Positions 17,052-25,921 of a DNA stretch of 64,000 bases are shown piece by piece. How positions within the stretch are numbered: the stretch's first letter is position 1; every line of letters begins with the position of its first letter. The notes under the pieces are model-generated. The model worked only from the letters and a program-made list of their open reading frames with translations. It did no database searches and was not told the DNA's origin. The translations under genes and the position numbers were made by a program. This DNA comes from Amnibacterium kyonggiense (GTDB lineage Bacteria; Actinomycetota; Actinomycetes; Actinomycetales; Microbacteriaceae), in NCBI RefSeq assembly GCF_004364555.1, contig NZ_SOAM01000002.1:62001-126000 (forward strand), written 5' to 3'.

Positions 17052-17093
17052 CGGCGGCCGGAGCAGCGCAGCGCGGCACTGCTCCGGCCGCCG
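17052..17093. terminator. Bidirectional hairpin between convergent genes
   Basis: CGGCGGCCGGAGCAG (17052-17066) pairs perfectly with CTGCTCCGGCCGCCG (17079-17093) over a 12-nt loop. It lies between the convergent Usp (16188) and alcohol dehydrogenase (17119) genes. No T-tract follows on either side. Confidence 0.75.
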
Positions 17094-17118
17094 GCGACGC
17101 GCCGGGTCGGCGGGGTCG

Positions 17119-18138
17119 TCAGGCGTGGGGGAAGTCGAACACGATGCGGGCGGGCACGGTGCCGGCGAGCACCTCGTCCATCGCCGCGTCGACGTCCTCG
17201 AGCGAGCGGGTCTCCGTGATGACCGTGGTCCTGCCCGCGGCGTGCAGCGCGAAGACCTCGCGCAGGTCCTCCCGCGTGCCGACGATCGACCCGATCACGG
17301 CGAGTCCGTGGAGGACCGTCTCGAAGATCGGGAGCTCGAGGCGCCCGTCCTTCGGCAGGCCCACGGCGACGAGCCGACCGCCGCGCCGCAGGCTCCGGAA
17401 GGCCTGCTCGAACACCGCCGACGAGGCGGCGAGCACGATCGCGACGTCGACGCCCCCGGCGCGCTGCAGCGCCGCGACGGGGTCCTCGTCGGCGGCGTTC
17501 ACCACGGCGTCGGCGCCGAGCCGCTCGGCGAGCCGGAGCTTCTCGTCGACCACGTCGACCGCGGTGACGAAGGCGCCGAAGATCCGCGCGTACTGCACGG
17601 CGAGATGGCCGAGGCCGCCGATGCCGAACACCGCGACCCGCTCGGCGGGCGTCACCCCCGCGACCTTCACGGCCTTGTAGGTCGTCACGCCCGCGCAGGT
17701 CAGCGGTGCCGCGTCGATCGGGGCGATGCCGTCCGGCACCCGCACCACGTAGCGGGCGTCCGCCACCGCGAACTCCCGCAGCGCCCCGTCGACGGAGTAG
17801 CCCGTGTTGCGCTGCGACTCGCAGAGCGTCTCCCGGCCGTCGACGCAGTACTGGCAGTGCCCGCACCCGTACCCGAACCAGGGGAGCGCCACCCGGTCGC
17901 CGAGCTGCACGCCCTCCACCGCCGAGCCGACCTCCTCGACGATCCCCACGCCCTCGTGACCCGGCGTGAACGGCAGGTTCGGCCGCACCGGCCAGTCGCC
18001 GTGCGCCGCGTGGATGTCGGTGTGGCAGAGCCCGGACGCCTCGATGCGCACGAGCACCTCGTGCGCGGCGGGCGAGGGCTTCGGCACCTCCAGGACGGCG
18101 GGGGAGGAGTCGAAGGATTCGACGACGACGGCGCGCAC
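17119..18138 (-). CDS. Zinc-dependent alcohol dehydrogenase
   Basis: This 339-residue medium-chain dehydrogenase has the catalytic-zinc region GLCHTDIHAAHGDW and GHEGVG, structural-zinc cysteines in GCGHCQYCVDGRETLC, and the nucleotide motif GIGGLGHLA. It is the AdhA/AdhP type that interconverts ethanol and acetaldehyde with NAD(H). Under low oxygen it could regenerate NAD+. The DosR-like box at 18206-18220 with -10 GATCGT supports induction. The leader is about 33 nt and contains GAAAGAGGTGTG before the ATG. Confidence 0.9.
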   Translation of the reverse strand: MRAVVVESFDSSPAVLEVPKPSPAAHEVLVRIEASGLCHTDIHAAHGDWPVRPNLPFTPGHEGVGIVEEVGSAVEGVQLGDRVALPWFGYGCGHCQYCVDGRETLCESQRNTGYSVDGALREFAVADARYVVRVPDGIAPIDAAPLTCAGVTTYKAVKVAGVTPAERVAVFGIGGLGHLAVQYARIFGAFVTAVDVVDEKLRLAERLGADAVVNAADEDPVAALQRAGGVDVAIVLAASSAVFEQAFRSLRRGGRLVAVGLPKDGRLELPIFETVLHGLAVIGSIVGTREDLREVFALHAAGRTTVITETRSLEDVDAAMDEVLAGTVPARIVFDFPHA

Positions 18139-18205
18139 GGCACACCTCTTTCACGGTTGTCGGAGCTGGACGCCGACACGATCGCCCCGCTCCGGCCGGG
18201 GCAGG

Positions 18206-18220
18206 AGAGGCGTTGGTCCC
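18206..18220 (-). promoter_or_regulatory. DosR-like box of the alcohol dehydrogenase gene
   Basis: On the minus strand it reads GGGACCAACGCCTCT, followed after 22 bp by GATCGT (18178-18183). Confidence 0.8.
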
Positions 18221-18229
18221 GGCGCCCGC

Positions 18230-18244
18230 GGGACGAACGGCGCT
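18230..18244 (+). promoter_or_regulatory. DosR-like box of membrane-protein gene 18281
   Basis: GGGACGAACGGCGCT is followed after 23 bp by TAGCGT (18268-18273), then 7 nt to ATG 18281. A leaderless mRNA is predicted. Confidence 0.82.
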
Positions 18245-18280
18245 CCTCGCGGTCCGGCGCCGACTCGTAGCGTCCGCGCC

Positions 18281-18745
18281 ATGAGCACGTCGAGCACCGC
18301 GCCCGCGCCCGTCCGCGTCGCGCTCGCCCTCGTCGCGGGCGCAGTGGCGCTCACCGCGGTCGCGGGCGGGGCGGCGCTCGTCGTCGGCACCCTGACCGCC
18401 GGGCCCAGCGTGCTCGTGCCGCCGACGCGGTACCTCGCGGGCAGCCCGTTCGACTCGTACCTCGTGCCGGGGCTCGTCCTCGCCGTGGTCGTCGGCGGTT
18501 CGCACGCGCTCGCCGCGGTGCTCGCGGCCCGTCGGTCGCGCTGGGCGCTCGTGGCCGCGACGGTCGCCGCGTTCGGCCTGCTGGTCTGGATCTTCGTGCA
18601 GACGGCCCTGATCCCGTTCAGCGTGCTGCAGGCGGTCTACGAGGCCGCGGCGATCGCGGAGCTGGGGCTGGTGCTACTCGCCCTCGGCCTGCTCACCGTG
18701 CGCCGGCGGTCGAGCAGCCGGCCGGGCCACGCGAGCCCGGTCTGA
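18281..18745 (+). CDS. Small four-helix membrane protein
   Basis: This 154-residue protein has about four hydrophobic segments, at residues 12-37, 63-83, 88-106 and 118-140, and a basic Ser/Arg-rich tail. I do not recognise the family. A loop with VPPTRYLAGSPFDSYLVPG separates helices 1 and 2. Its box and leaderless promoter place it in the regulon. It converges on the PEP synthase gene 22 bp away. Confidence 0.75.
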   Translation: MSTSSTAPAPVRVALALVAGAVALTAVAGGAALVVGTLTAGPSVLVPPTRYLAGSPFDSYLVPGLVLAVVVGGSHALAAVLAARRSRWALVAATVAAFGLLVWIFVQTALIPFSVLQAVYEAAAIAELGLVLLALGLLTVRRRSSSRPGHASPV

Positions 18746-18767
18746 TCCGTCGCGCCGCGCATCGCGC

Positions 18768-21158
18768 TCACCGGACGGCAGCGGGCGCCGCGGCCTCCGC
18801 GCCCAGGATCGAGCGGGTCGCCCGCAGCACGCTGTCCGGGTTCAGGCTGATGGAGTCGATCCCGATCCGCGTCAGGAACGCGGCGACGTCCGGGTAGTCG
18901 GACGGCGCCTGGCCGCAGAGCCCCGAGTGCACGCCGGCGCGACGGCACCCCTCCACCGCCTGGCGGATCAGCTCGAGCACGCCCGGATCCCGCTCGTCGT
19001 AGTCGTCCGCGACGATCGCGCTGTCGCGGTCGACGCCGAGCGTCAGCTGCGTGAGGTCGTTCGAGCCGATGGACATGCCGTCGAACCGCCGGGCGAACGC
19101 GTCGATCTGCACCACGTTGTTCGGGATCTCGCACATCGCGAAGATCCGCAGCCCGTTCCGGCCGCGCGCGAGCCCGTGCTCGGCCATCCGCGCGAGCACC
19201 GCGTCGGCCTCCGCGACGCGCCGGACGAACGGCACCATCAGCACGACGTTCGTGAACCCCATCTCGTCCCGCACCCGGCGCATCGCCCGGCACTCCAGCT
19301 CGAAGGCCTCCTCGTACGCCTTATGGACGTAGCGGGCCGCGCCTCGGAAGCCGAGCATCGGGTTCTCCTCGACCGGCTCGAACCAGCGGCCGCCCAGCAG
19401 CCCCGCGTACTCGTTCGACTTGAAGTCGGACAGCCGTGCGACCACCGGCTTCGGCCAGAACGCCGCGGCGATCGTGCCGATCCCCTCCGCGAGCCGCTGC
19501 ACGAACGCGTCGCCGCCGTGCCCGTCGGGGCCGATGATCGCGGCGAGCCGCGACCGCGTCTCCGCGTCGGGCACCTCCTCGGGGTGCAGCAGCGCCAGCG
19601 GATGGGCGCCGATCCACGAGCCGATCACGAACTCCATCCGGGCCAGGCCGACGCCGTCGTTGGGGAGGAACGAGGCGGCGAACGCCCGGCTCGGGTCGCC
19701 GATGTTCAGCATCACCGCGGTGTGCGGCCGCGGCAGATCGGTCACGTCCTCGCGCTCCACGCGGAACGGCAGCACGCCCTCGCGGATGCTCCCGACCTCG
19801 CCCTCCGCGCAGCTCACCGTGACCGCCGAGCCGTCGGGCACCGCGCTCGTCGCGTCGCCGGTGCCGACGACGGCGGGGATGCCGAGCTCGCGGGCGAGGA
19901 TCGCCGCGTGGCAGGTCCTGCCGCCCTGGTCGGTGACGACGGCGGCCGCGGTGCGCATCACCGGCTCCCAGTCCGGGGTCGTGGTCTCGGCGACGAGGAC
20001 GTCGCCCGGGCGGAACGCCGCCAGGTCGTCCGGCCGGCGGACCCGGCGCGCGGTCCCGGTCGCGATCCGCTCGCCCACGGCCCGGCCGGTGGCGATCACG
20101 GGGCCGGTGCCGTCGAGGTGGAACGTCTCGACGACCGTGGCGGAGCGCGCCGCGGCGACGGTCTCCGGTCTCGCCTGCACGACGAAGAGGGCGCCGTCCG
20201 CGCCGTCCTTCGCCCACTCGACGTCCATCGGCCGCCCGTAGTGCCGCTCGATGGCGACGGCCTGGCCGGCGAGCTCGAGCACCTCGTCGTCCGTGAGGCA
20301 GTACCGGCGGCGATCGGCCTCGGGCACGGGCTCGTTCCGGGTCCCGGTCCCGTCCGGGGTCAGCACCATCCGCTGCGCCTTCGCGCCGAGCTCGTGGCGC
20401 AGCACGACGCGGTGACCGGCCTCGAAGGTCGGCTTGTGCACGGTGAACTCGTCCGGGTCGACGACGCCCTGCACGACGTCCTCGCCGAGGCCGTAGGCGC
20501 CGCTGATCAGCACGACGTCCCGGAACCCCGACTCCGTGTCGAGGGTGAACAGCACGCCGGAGGCCGCCAGGTCCGAGCGCACCATGCGCATCACGCCGAC
20601 CGACAGCGCCACGGAGAAGTGGTCGAAGCCGCGGTCGAACCGGTAGTGGATCGCCCGGTCCGTGAAGAGGCTCGCGAAGCACCGCCGGACGGCGTCGAGC
20701 AGCGCGTCGTCGCCCCGCACGTCGAGGTAGGACTCGTGCTGGCCGGCGAAGCTCACGTCCGGGAGGTCCTCCGCCGTGGCCGAGCTGCGGACCGCGAGCC
20801 GGACCGCGTCGCCGTACTCCCGCTGCAGCGCCCGGTAGCCCTCCAGGACCCCCGCGGCGACGTCCTCCGGCAGCCCCGCCTCGTACACGAGGCGTCGGGC
20901 GGCCGCGGCCCGCTCCCGGAGCGCCACGGCGTCGTCGGGATCGAGGTCGTCGAGCAGCGCGTGCAGGGGCGCCCAGGCGCCGGCGGCGTCCAGCGCGGCG
21001 CGGTAGGCGTCGGCCGTGACCGCGAAGCCGTCGGGAACCCTGACACCCTCCGGCGTCAGCGCCCGGTGCAGCTCGCCGAGCGACGCGTTCTTGCCGCCGA
21101 CGAGCGGCACGTCGTCGATGCCGAGGTCGTCGAAGGAGCGGATCCAGCGGTTCGTCAT
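18768..21158 (-). CDS. ppsA: Phosphoenolpyruvate synthase
   Basis: This 796-residue enzyme makes PEP, AMP and phosphate from pyruvate, ATP and water. The N-terminal ATP-binding domain begins at DDVPLVGGKNASLGEL. The swivelling phospho-His domain has GGRTCHAAILARELGIPAVVG. The C-terminal domain has GSNDLTQLTLG and CGQAPSDYPDVAAFL, the synthase rather than dikinase form. Length matches E. coli PpsA. A clear GGAGGT precedes ATG. With pyruvate formate-lyase it could balance pyruvate between fermentation and gluconeogenesis. The bidirectional box at 21210 probably controls it. Confidence 0.92.
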   Translation of the reverse strand: MTNRWIRSFDDLGIDDVPLVGGKNASLGELHRALTPEGVRVPDGFAVTADAYRAALDAAGAWAPLHALLDDLDPDDAVALRERAAAARRLVYEAGLPEDVAAGVLEGYRALQREYGDAVRLAVRSSATAEDLPDVSFAGQHESYLDVRGDDALLDAVRRCFASLFTDRAIHYRFDRGFDHFSVALSVGVMRMVRSDLAASGVLFTLDTESGFRDVVLISGAYGLGEDVVQGVVDPDEFTVHKPTFEAGHRVVLRHELGAKAQRMVLTPDGTGTRNEPVPEADRRRYCLTDDEVLELAGQAVAIERHYGRPMDVEWAKDGADGALFVVQARPETVAAARSATVVETFHLDGTGPVIATGRAVGERIATGTARRVRRPDDLAAFRPGDVLVAETTTPDWEPVMRTAAAVVTDQGGRTCHAAILARELGIPAVVGTGDATSAVPDGSAVTVSCAEGEVGSIREGVLPFRVEREDVTDLPRPHTAVMLNIGDPSRAFAASFLPNDGVGLARMEFVIGSWIGAHPLALLHPEEVPDAETRSRLAAIIGPDGHGGDAFVQRLAEGIGTIAAAFWPKPVVARLSDFKSNEYAGLLGGRWFEPVEENPMLGFRGAARYVHKAYEEAFELECRAMRRVRDEMGFTNVVLMVPFVRRVAEADAVLARMAEHGLARGRNGLRIFAMCEIPNNVVQIDAFARRFDGMSIGSNDLTQLTLGVDRDSAIVADDYDERDPGVLELIRQAVEGCRRAGVHSGLCGQAPSDYPDVAAFLTRIGIDSISLNPDSVLRATRSILGAEAAAPAAVR

Positions 21159-21209
21159 GGCGGTACCTCCTGCCGCGGCACGATCCGCGACCGGTCCGCG
21201 ATCGGCACA

Positions 21210-21224
21210 GGGCCATTCGGCCCT
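21210..21224. promoter_or_regulatory. Bidirectional DosR-like box, ppsA / P-type ATPase
   Basis: GGGCCATTCGGCCCT is a nearly perfect palindrome. Leftward, GATCGT (21180-21185) follows after 24 bp. Rightward, TACCGT (21248-21253) follows after 23 bp. Confidence 0.82.
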
Positions 21225-21259
21225 CTCGGGGCCGCCGGTCGCCGACCTACCGTGGCGGC

Positions 21260-21307
21260 GTGATCGCGTCCGCCCAGCGGCGCCGCCCGCGACCCGGACG
21301 GCCGTGA
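21260..21307 (+). CDS. 15-residue leaderless leader ORF
   Basis: GTG 21260 lies 6 nt after the -10 TACCGT, at the predicted transcription start. The frame encodes VIASAQRRRPRPGRP and stops at TGA 21305-21307, which overlaps the GTG of the ATPase gene (GTGA). The ATPase start has no good ribosome site of its own. This ORF may therefore bring ribosomes to it by coupling. The Arg/Pro run could slow translation. Confidence 0.45.
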   Translation: MIASAQRRRPRPGRP

Positions 21308-23958
21308 CCGACGTCGCGCCCGCGCCCGACCGGACCGGACCGGAGTCGGACGAGGGGCCGCTGCCCGCGCTCCTGCGGGCGCTGCGCACGACTCCGGAGG
21401 GCCTCGGCAGCAGGGAGGCCGCCCGCCGGCTCGCGCAGCACGGGCCGAACACCCTGCCCGAGCGGGCCGCGAACGGTCTCGCGCGGCAGGTGCTCCGGCA
21501 GCTCGTGCATCCGCTCGCGCTCCTGCTCTGGCTGGCGGCGGGCCTCGCGTTCCTGACGGAATCCGCGGTGGTCGGCTGGAGCGTCATCGGCATCGTCGCC
21601 CTCAACGCCGTCGTGGCCGTGCTCCAGGAGCGCCAGGCGACGCACGCGGTCGAGGCCCTCGAGGGCTACCTCCCGGCCCGGGCCCGGGTCCGTCGGGACG
21701 GCGGCGTGCTCGACGTCGCCGCAGCGGATCTGGTGCCCGGCGACGTCGTGGTCGTCATGGAAGGGGACCGTGTCTCGGCGGACGCGCGGATCCTCTCCGG
21801 TGCGGTCGACGTCGATGCGTCCGCGCTCACGGGGGAGTCCGCTCCCGTCCACCGGGAGGCCTTCGGCGCGCCGGCCGACCGGCTGCTCGACGCTGCCGAC
21901 CGGCTCTTCTCCGGCACCGGCTGCATCGCTGGTCGCGCGGACGCGGTCGTCACCGCGACGGGCGCCCGGACGGAGCTCGGCCGCATCGCCACCCTCTCCC
22001 AGCACGCTCGAGCGGGGGAGGAGAGCCCGCTCGAGCGGCAGGTGCGGCGCGCCACCTGGGTGATCGCGATCGTCGCCGTCGGGGTCGGCGTCCTGTTCCT
22101 GCCGCTCGGCCTGCTCGCCGGCCTGAGCCTGCCGAACGCCGCCCTGTTCTCGGTCGGCCTGCTCGTCGCGAACGTGCCGGAGGGGCTGCTGCCGACCATC
22201 ACGTTGGCGCTCGCGATCGGCGTCCGAGTGCTCGCTCGGCGCGGCGCGGTCGTGAAGCGGCTCTCCGCGGTGGAGACGCTCGGCTCGACCACCGTGATCT
22301 GCACGGACAAGACCGGCACCCTCACCACGAACCGCATGCGGGTCGCCGAGGTGTGGGTCGACGGCGCGACGCTCGAGCCCGACGACCCGGCCGTGCCGCG
22401 GGCCCTGCTCGAGGTGCTGGCCGACTGCAATCAGCTCGAGGTGTCGCACGACCCCATGGAGACGGCCCTCCGCGACGCCGCTGCCGCCGTCGGCATCCCG
22501 GCGCGCGGGCCCGTCGCCGTTCTCCCGTTCGACGTCCGCCGCCGGCGGATGAGCGTCGTGATCCGCACCGAGACCGGTCACCTCGTCGAGACCAAGGGCG
22601 CTCCCGAGCAGCTGCTCGAGCGGTGCACCGCGCTCGGGAGCGGCGGCGGCAGGCCGATGACCGCCGGAGACGCCGCCGCGGTCCGAACCGCGCTCCAGGC
22701 GCTCACCGGACGCGGCCTCCGGGTTCTCGCGGTCGCCGCGCGTCGGACGAGCGGTGTGCCGCGGAACGCGGACGAGGCCGAGACCGGGCTGGGCCTACTC
22801 GGACTCGTGGCCCTCCTCGACCCGCCGCGTCCCGGCGTCCGCGAGGCGGTCGCCGCCTGCCATGAGGCGGGCATCCGCGTCCACGTCATCACCGGCGACA
22901 ACGGCGCCACAGCCGCGGAGATCGCCCGCCAGGTCGGGATCCGCACAGCGCGGGTGATCTCCGGAGCCGAGGCGGACGCGATGTCGGAGCCGGAGCTGGA
23001 CGCGCTCCTCGCGGGCGACGACGAGTTCGTGTTCGCCCGCGCCACCCCCGAGGGCAAGCTGCGGATCGCGGAGGCGCTGAAGGCGAACGGCGAGACCGTC
23101 GCGATGACGGGCGACGGGGTGAATGACGCGCCGGCGCTCCACGCCGCGGACATCGGCGTCGCGATGGGCCGGTCGGGCACGGATGTCGCCCGGGCCGCCG
23201 CGACCATGGTCCTGCTCGACGACGACTTCGGCACCATCGTCGCCGCGATCCGGGAGGGACGCCGGGTCTACGCCGACCTGCGCAAGTTCGTGCTCTACGT
23301 GTTCGTCCATCTGATGCCGGAGGTGGTGCCGTTCCTCGTCTTCGCGCTCGCCGGCGGCGCGGTCCCGCTGCCGCTGACGGCGCTGCAGATCCTCGCGATC
23401 GACCTCGGCACCGAGCTGCTCCCCGCACTCGCGCTCGGCCGGGAGGCGGCGGAGCCGGATGTGATGCGGAGGCGGCCCCGGCCACGGACCGAACCGCTCA
23501 TCACCCGCACGCTCCTCGTCCGCGCCTGGGGGCTGATGGGCGTGCTGTCCGCCGGGCTCGCGCTCCTCGCGTTCTTCGCCGTGCTGCTCGCGGGCGGTTG
23601 GACGCCCGGGGCGCCGACCGGGCCAGGCACCCTTCTGCACGGGACGTACCTGCAGGCGACGAGCGCAGCCTTCGCGGCGATCGTCGTGTGCCAGATCGGC
23701 ACCGCGTTCGCGGCACGGACGGAGCGGGCGTCGCTCGCCTCGATCGGCGTGCTGAGCAATCGCCCGCTGCTCGTCGCGATCGGCGTCGAACTGCTGTTCG
23801 TGGTCGTGCTCACGACCGTTCCGCCGCTGCAGGTCGCCTTCGGCACCGCACTGCTGCCGCTGTGGGTCTGGGCGGTGCTCGTCCCGTTCCCCCTGCTCGT
23901 GTGGGCGCCCGACGAGCTCGTCCGGGCGCTGCGGCGCCGACGGGACGGCGACCGGTGA
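21304..23958 (+). CDS. P-type cation ATPase, P2 (Ca2+-like) type
   Basis: This 884-residue pump has the actuator motif TGES, the TM4 motif PEGL (NVPEGLLPTITLAL), the phosphorylation site CTDKTGTLTTN, KGAPE in the nucleotide domain and TGDGVNDAPAL. About ten transmembrane helices are expected. PEGL and overall layout fit P2-type Ca2+/monovalent pumps. M. tuberculosis CtpF, a DosR-regulon member, is the same kind. The start is GTG 21304, coupled to a 15-codon leader. The ion is not proven by sequence. Confidence 0.9.
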   Translation: MTDVAPAPDRTGPESDEGPLPALLRALRTTPEGLGSREAARRLAQHGPNTLPERAANGLARQVLRQLVHPLALLLWLAAGLAFLTESAVVGWSVIGIVALNAVVAVLQERQATHAVEALEGYLPARARVRRDGGVLDVAAADLVPGDVVVVMEGDRVSADARILSGAVDVDASALTGESAPVHREAFGAPADRLLDAADRLFSGTGCIAGRADAVVTATGARTELGRIATLSQHARAGEESPLERQVRRATWVIAIVAVGVGVLFLPLGLLAGLSLPNAALFSVGLLVANVPEGLLPTITLALAIGVRVLARRGAVVKRLSAVETLGSTTVICTDKTGTLTTNRMRVAEVWVDGATLEPDDPAVPRALLEVLADCNQLEVSHDPMETALRDAAAAVGIPARGPVAVLPFDVRRRRMSVVIRTETGHLVETKGAPEQLLERCTALGSGGGRPMTAGDAAAVRTALQALTGRGLRVLAVAARRTSGVPRNADEAETGLGLLGLVALLDPPRPGVREAVAACHEAGIRVHVITGDNGATAAEIARQVGIRTARVISGAEADAMSEPELDALLAGDDEFVFARATPEGKLRIAEALKANGETVAMTGDGVNDAPALHAADIGVAMGRSGTDVARAAATMVLLDDDFGTIVAAIREGRRVYADLRKFVLYVFVHLMPEVVPFLVFALAGGAVPLPLTALQILAIDLGTELLPALALGREAAEPDVMRRRPRPRTEPLITRTLLVRAWGLMGVLSAGLALLAFFAVLLAGGWTPGAPTGPGTLLHGTYLQATSAAFAAIVVCQIGTAFAARTERASLASIGVLSNRPLLVAIGVELLFVVVLTTVPPLQVAFGTALLPLWVWAVLVPFPLLVWAPDELVRALRRRRDGDR

Positions 23959-24050
23959 CGCCCGACGTCGACGGACGTCCGACGCCGGAGGTGCTCATCG
24001 CGCAGCGGATCGCTCGAGAACCGAGCGGGGCGGGGCGACGCACGCGGTCC

Positions 24051-24085
24051 TACACTGGCGATTCCCCGCCGCCTCCCCGGCGGGG
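24051..24085 (+). promoter_or_regulatory. Separate promoter and leader hairpin of the sensor kinase
   Basis: A good -10, TACACT, is at 24051-24056. There is no DosR-like box 22 bp upstream. CCCCGCCG (24064-24071) pairs with CGGCGGGG (24078-24085) to form an 8-bp hairpin in the leader, just before GGGAGG and GTG 24105. The sensor gene thus looks independently, perhaps constitutively, expressed. Confidence 0.5.
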
Positions 24086-24104
24086 CGCCCAGCCGGGAGG
24101 TGCC

Positions 24105-25814
24105 GTGAGTGATCCCGGACTGCCCCTCGACGAGCCGCGCGTCGACTTCGACCGGCGGCTCTCCGACCTGGTCCACGCGGCGAACGACGTGCTCGCCACG
24201 CAGCGCAGGCTGCGCGCACTGCTGCGTGCGAACCAGGCGATCACCGCGCAGCTCGACCTCGACTCGGTGCTCCGCAGCGTCGTCGAGGCCGCTCGCCAGC
24301 TCACCGGGGCCCGGTACGGCGCCATCGGCGTCATCGGCGAGCACGGCGGTCTCGACCGCTTCGTCCACGCCGGCATGGACGAAGCCCATGTCGAGCGGAT
24401 CGGGCGTCTGCCGCGGGGCGAGGGGCTGCTTGGCGCCGTCATCACGGAGGCGCGACCGATCCGCATCCCCGACATCGGCGCGGACCCGCGTTCCGTCGGG
24501 TTCCCCGACGGGCACCCGCCGATGCACGACTTCCTCGGCGTCCCGGTCCGGGTGCGCGGGATCGTCTACGGCAACCTCTACCTCTCCGGTCATCCGGACG
24601 GCGCGTTCACCGACGAGGACGAGCAGCTGGTGCGATCGCTCGCCGCATCCGCAGGGTTCGCGGTCGAGAACGCGCGGCTCTACCGCGATGTGCAGCGACG
24701 TGAGGCCTGGGCCGCCGCCTCCGCGCAGATCACCGCTCGCCTCCTGGCGCCGGAGGAGGGGGACGCGCTCCCGCTCATCGCGGAGCGGACGCGGCAGCTC
24801 GCGCAGGCGATGAGCACCTTCGTCCTGCTGGTGGCCGACGACCCGGAGCAGGTCCACGTCGTGAGCGTCGGCGGAGCGGACCCGAACGGCGTCGCCGGCG
24901 CGATCCGGCCGCTGTCCGACACGCTCGCGACGGAAGTCCTGCGGACGGGCGCGCCCCGGCGCTTCGAGGAGCAGGACCTCCGTGACCTCGGCGACGCCCG
25001 CTTCGACGCCTTCGGGCCGGTCATGGCGCTGCCCCTCCTGACCGACGACCGGACGATCGGCACCGTCGTCGTCGCGAGGGCTCCGGGCGAACCGGCGTTC
25101 ACCGACGCCGACCTCGCCGCCGCCGCGGACTTCGTCGGGCGCGCCGCCGTCGCCCTCGAGCTCGTCCGGGTTCGGGAGCAGGCCGATCGGGTCCTGCTGT
25201 TCGAGGACCGCGCCCGCATCGCCCGGGACCTGCACGACCGGGTCATCCAGCAGCTCTTCGCCACCGGGATGCAGCTCCAGGCCGTGCTCGGGACCCTGGA
25301 CGCCGGTCCGAACGCCGACCGCGTCGACGCCGCGATCACGAGCCTCGACGAGTCGATCAGCCAGATCCGCCGAGTGATCTTCACCCTGCAGTCGCCCGGA
25401 CGCACCACGAAGCACGTGACCGGCCGTCAGCGGCTCATCGACCTCATCGAGCGGCGCAGCGCCGCCCTGTCGGTCGAGCCGTCGGTGACGGTCACCGGTC
25501 CGGTCGACTCGGTGCTCGACGGCGACCTCGCCGACGACGTGCTGGCCGTCGTCGGCGAGGGGATGTCGAACGCCGTCAAGCACGCCGCCGCCGAGGACAT
25601 CGCGATCGATGTCGCCGCCGACGCCCGGGGCGTGACCGTGACCGTGACGGTGGCGAACGGCGGCCGAGCCCCGACCGACGGCGGGCGGCGCAGCGGCCTG
25701 CGCAACCTCGAGGAGCGCGCCGCCCGCCGCAACGGCTCGATGCGGCTCGAGCCGGAGGACGGACGGACCGTTCTCACCTGGTCCGTCCCGGTGAACGGGG
25801 ACGACGACGCCTGA
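24105..25814 (+). CDS. DosS/DosT-like two-GAF sensor histidine kinase
   Basis: This 569-residue protein has GAF-A (about residues 50-195), GAF-B (about 215-355), a HisKA_3 dimer domain with RIARDLHDRVIQQLF (phospho-acceptor His377), and a C-terminal ATPase domain. In GAF-A the segment GFPDGHPPMHDFLGVPVRV matches the region of DosS that holds the proximal heme ligand His149, here His137. Distal Tyr171 of DosS corresponds to Tyr159, with the same spacing of 22. It is therefore predicted to sense O2, NO, CO or redox through heme. No membrane segment is seen. Its likely partner is the regulator at 25922. Confidence 0.9.
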   Translation: MSDPGLPLDEPRVDFDRRLSDLVHAANDVLATQRRLRALLRANQAITAQLDLDSVLRSVVEAARQLTGARYGAIGVIGEHGGLDRFVHAGMDEAHVERIGRLPRGEGLLGAVITEARPIRIPDIGADPRSVGFPDGHPPMHDFLGVPVRVRGIVYGNLYLSGHPDGAFTDEDEQLVRSLAASAGFAVENARLYRDVQRREAWAAASAQITARLLAPEEGDALPLIAERTRQLAQAMSTFVLLVADDPEQVHVVSVGGADPNGVAGAIRPLSDTLATEVLRTGAPRRFEEQDLRDLGDARFDAFGPVMALPLLTDDRTIGTVVVARAPGEPAFTDADLAAAADFVGRAAVALELVRVREQADRVLLFEDRARIARDLHDRVIQQLFATGMQLQAVLGTLDAGPNADRVDAAITSLDESISQIRRVIFTLQSPGRTTKHVTGRQRLIDLIERRSAALSVEPSVTVTGPVDSVLDGDLADDVLAVVGEGMSNAVKHAAAEDIAIDVAADARGVTVTVTVANGGRAPTDGGRRSGLRNLEERAARRNGSMRLEPEDGRTVLTWSVPVNGDDDA

Positions 25815-25817
25815 GCC

Positions 25818-25832
25818 GGGACCAAGGGCCCT
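25818..25832 (+). promoter_or_regulatory. DosR-like box of the response-regulator gene
   Basis: GGGACCAAGGGCCCT starts 4 bp after the kinase stop and is part of a longer near-palindrome reaching 25839. GAGCAT (25855-25860) follows after 22 bp. This predicts positive autoregulation of the regulator, independent of the kinase. Confidence 0.85.
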
Positions 25833-25921
25833 GGTCCGGTGCCGCCCCGTGCAGGAGCATCGAAGGGACACCTCGGCCGCGGCGGGACCGGGCCACGACG
25901 TCGTCCGGGAGGGCGCAGCGC

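Noticed and set aside
18768-21605. Longer minus-strand frame starting at 21605 for the PEP synthase
   Set aside because: The extension crosses the DosR-like box and the divergent ATPase gene. ATG 21158 has a clear ribosome site and gives the family's normal length.
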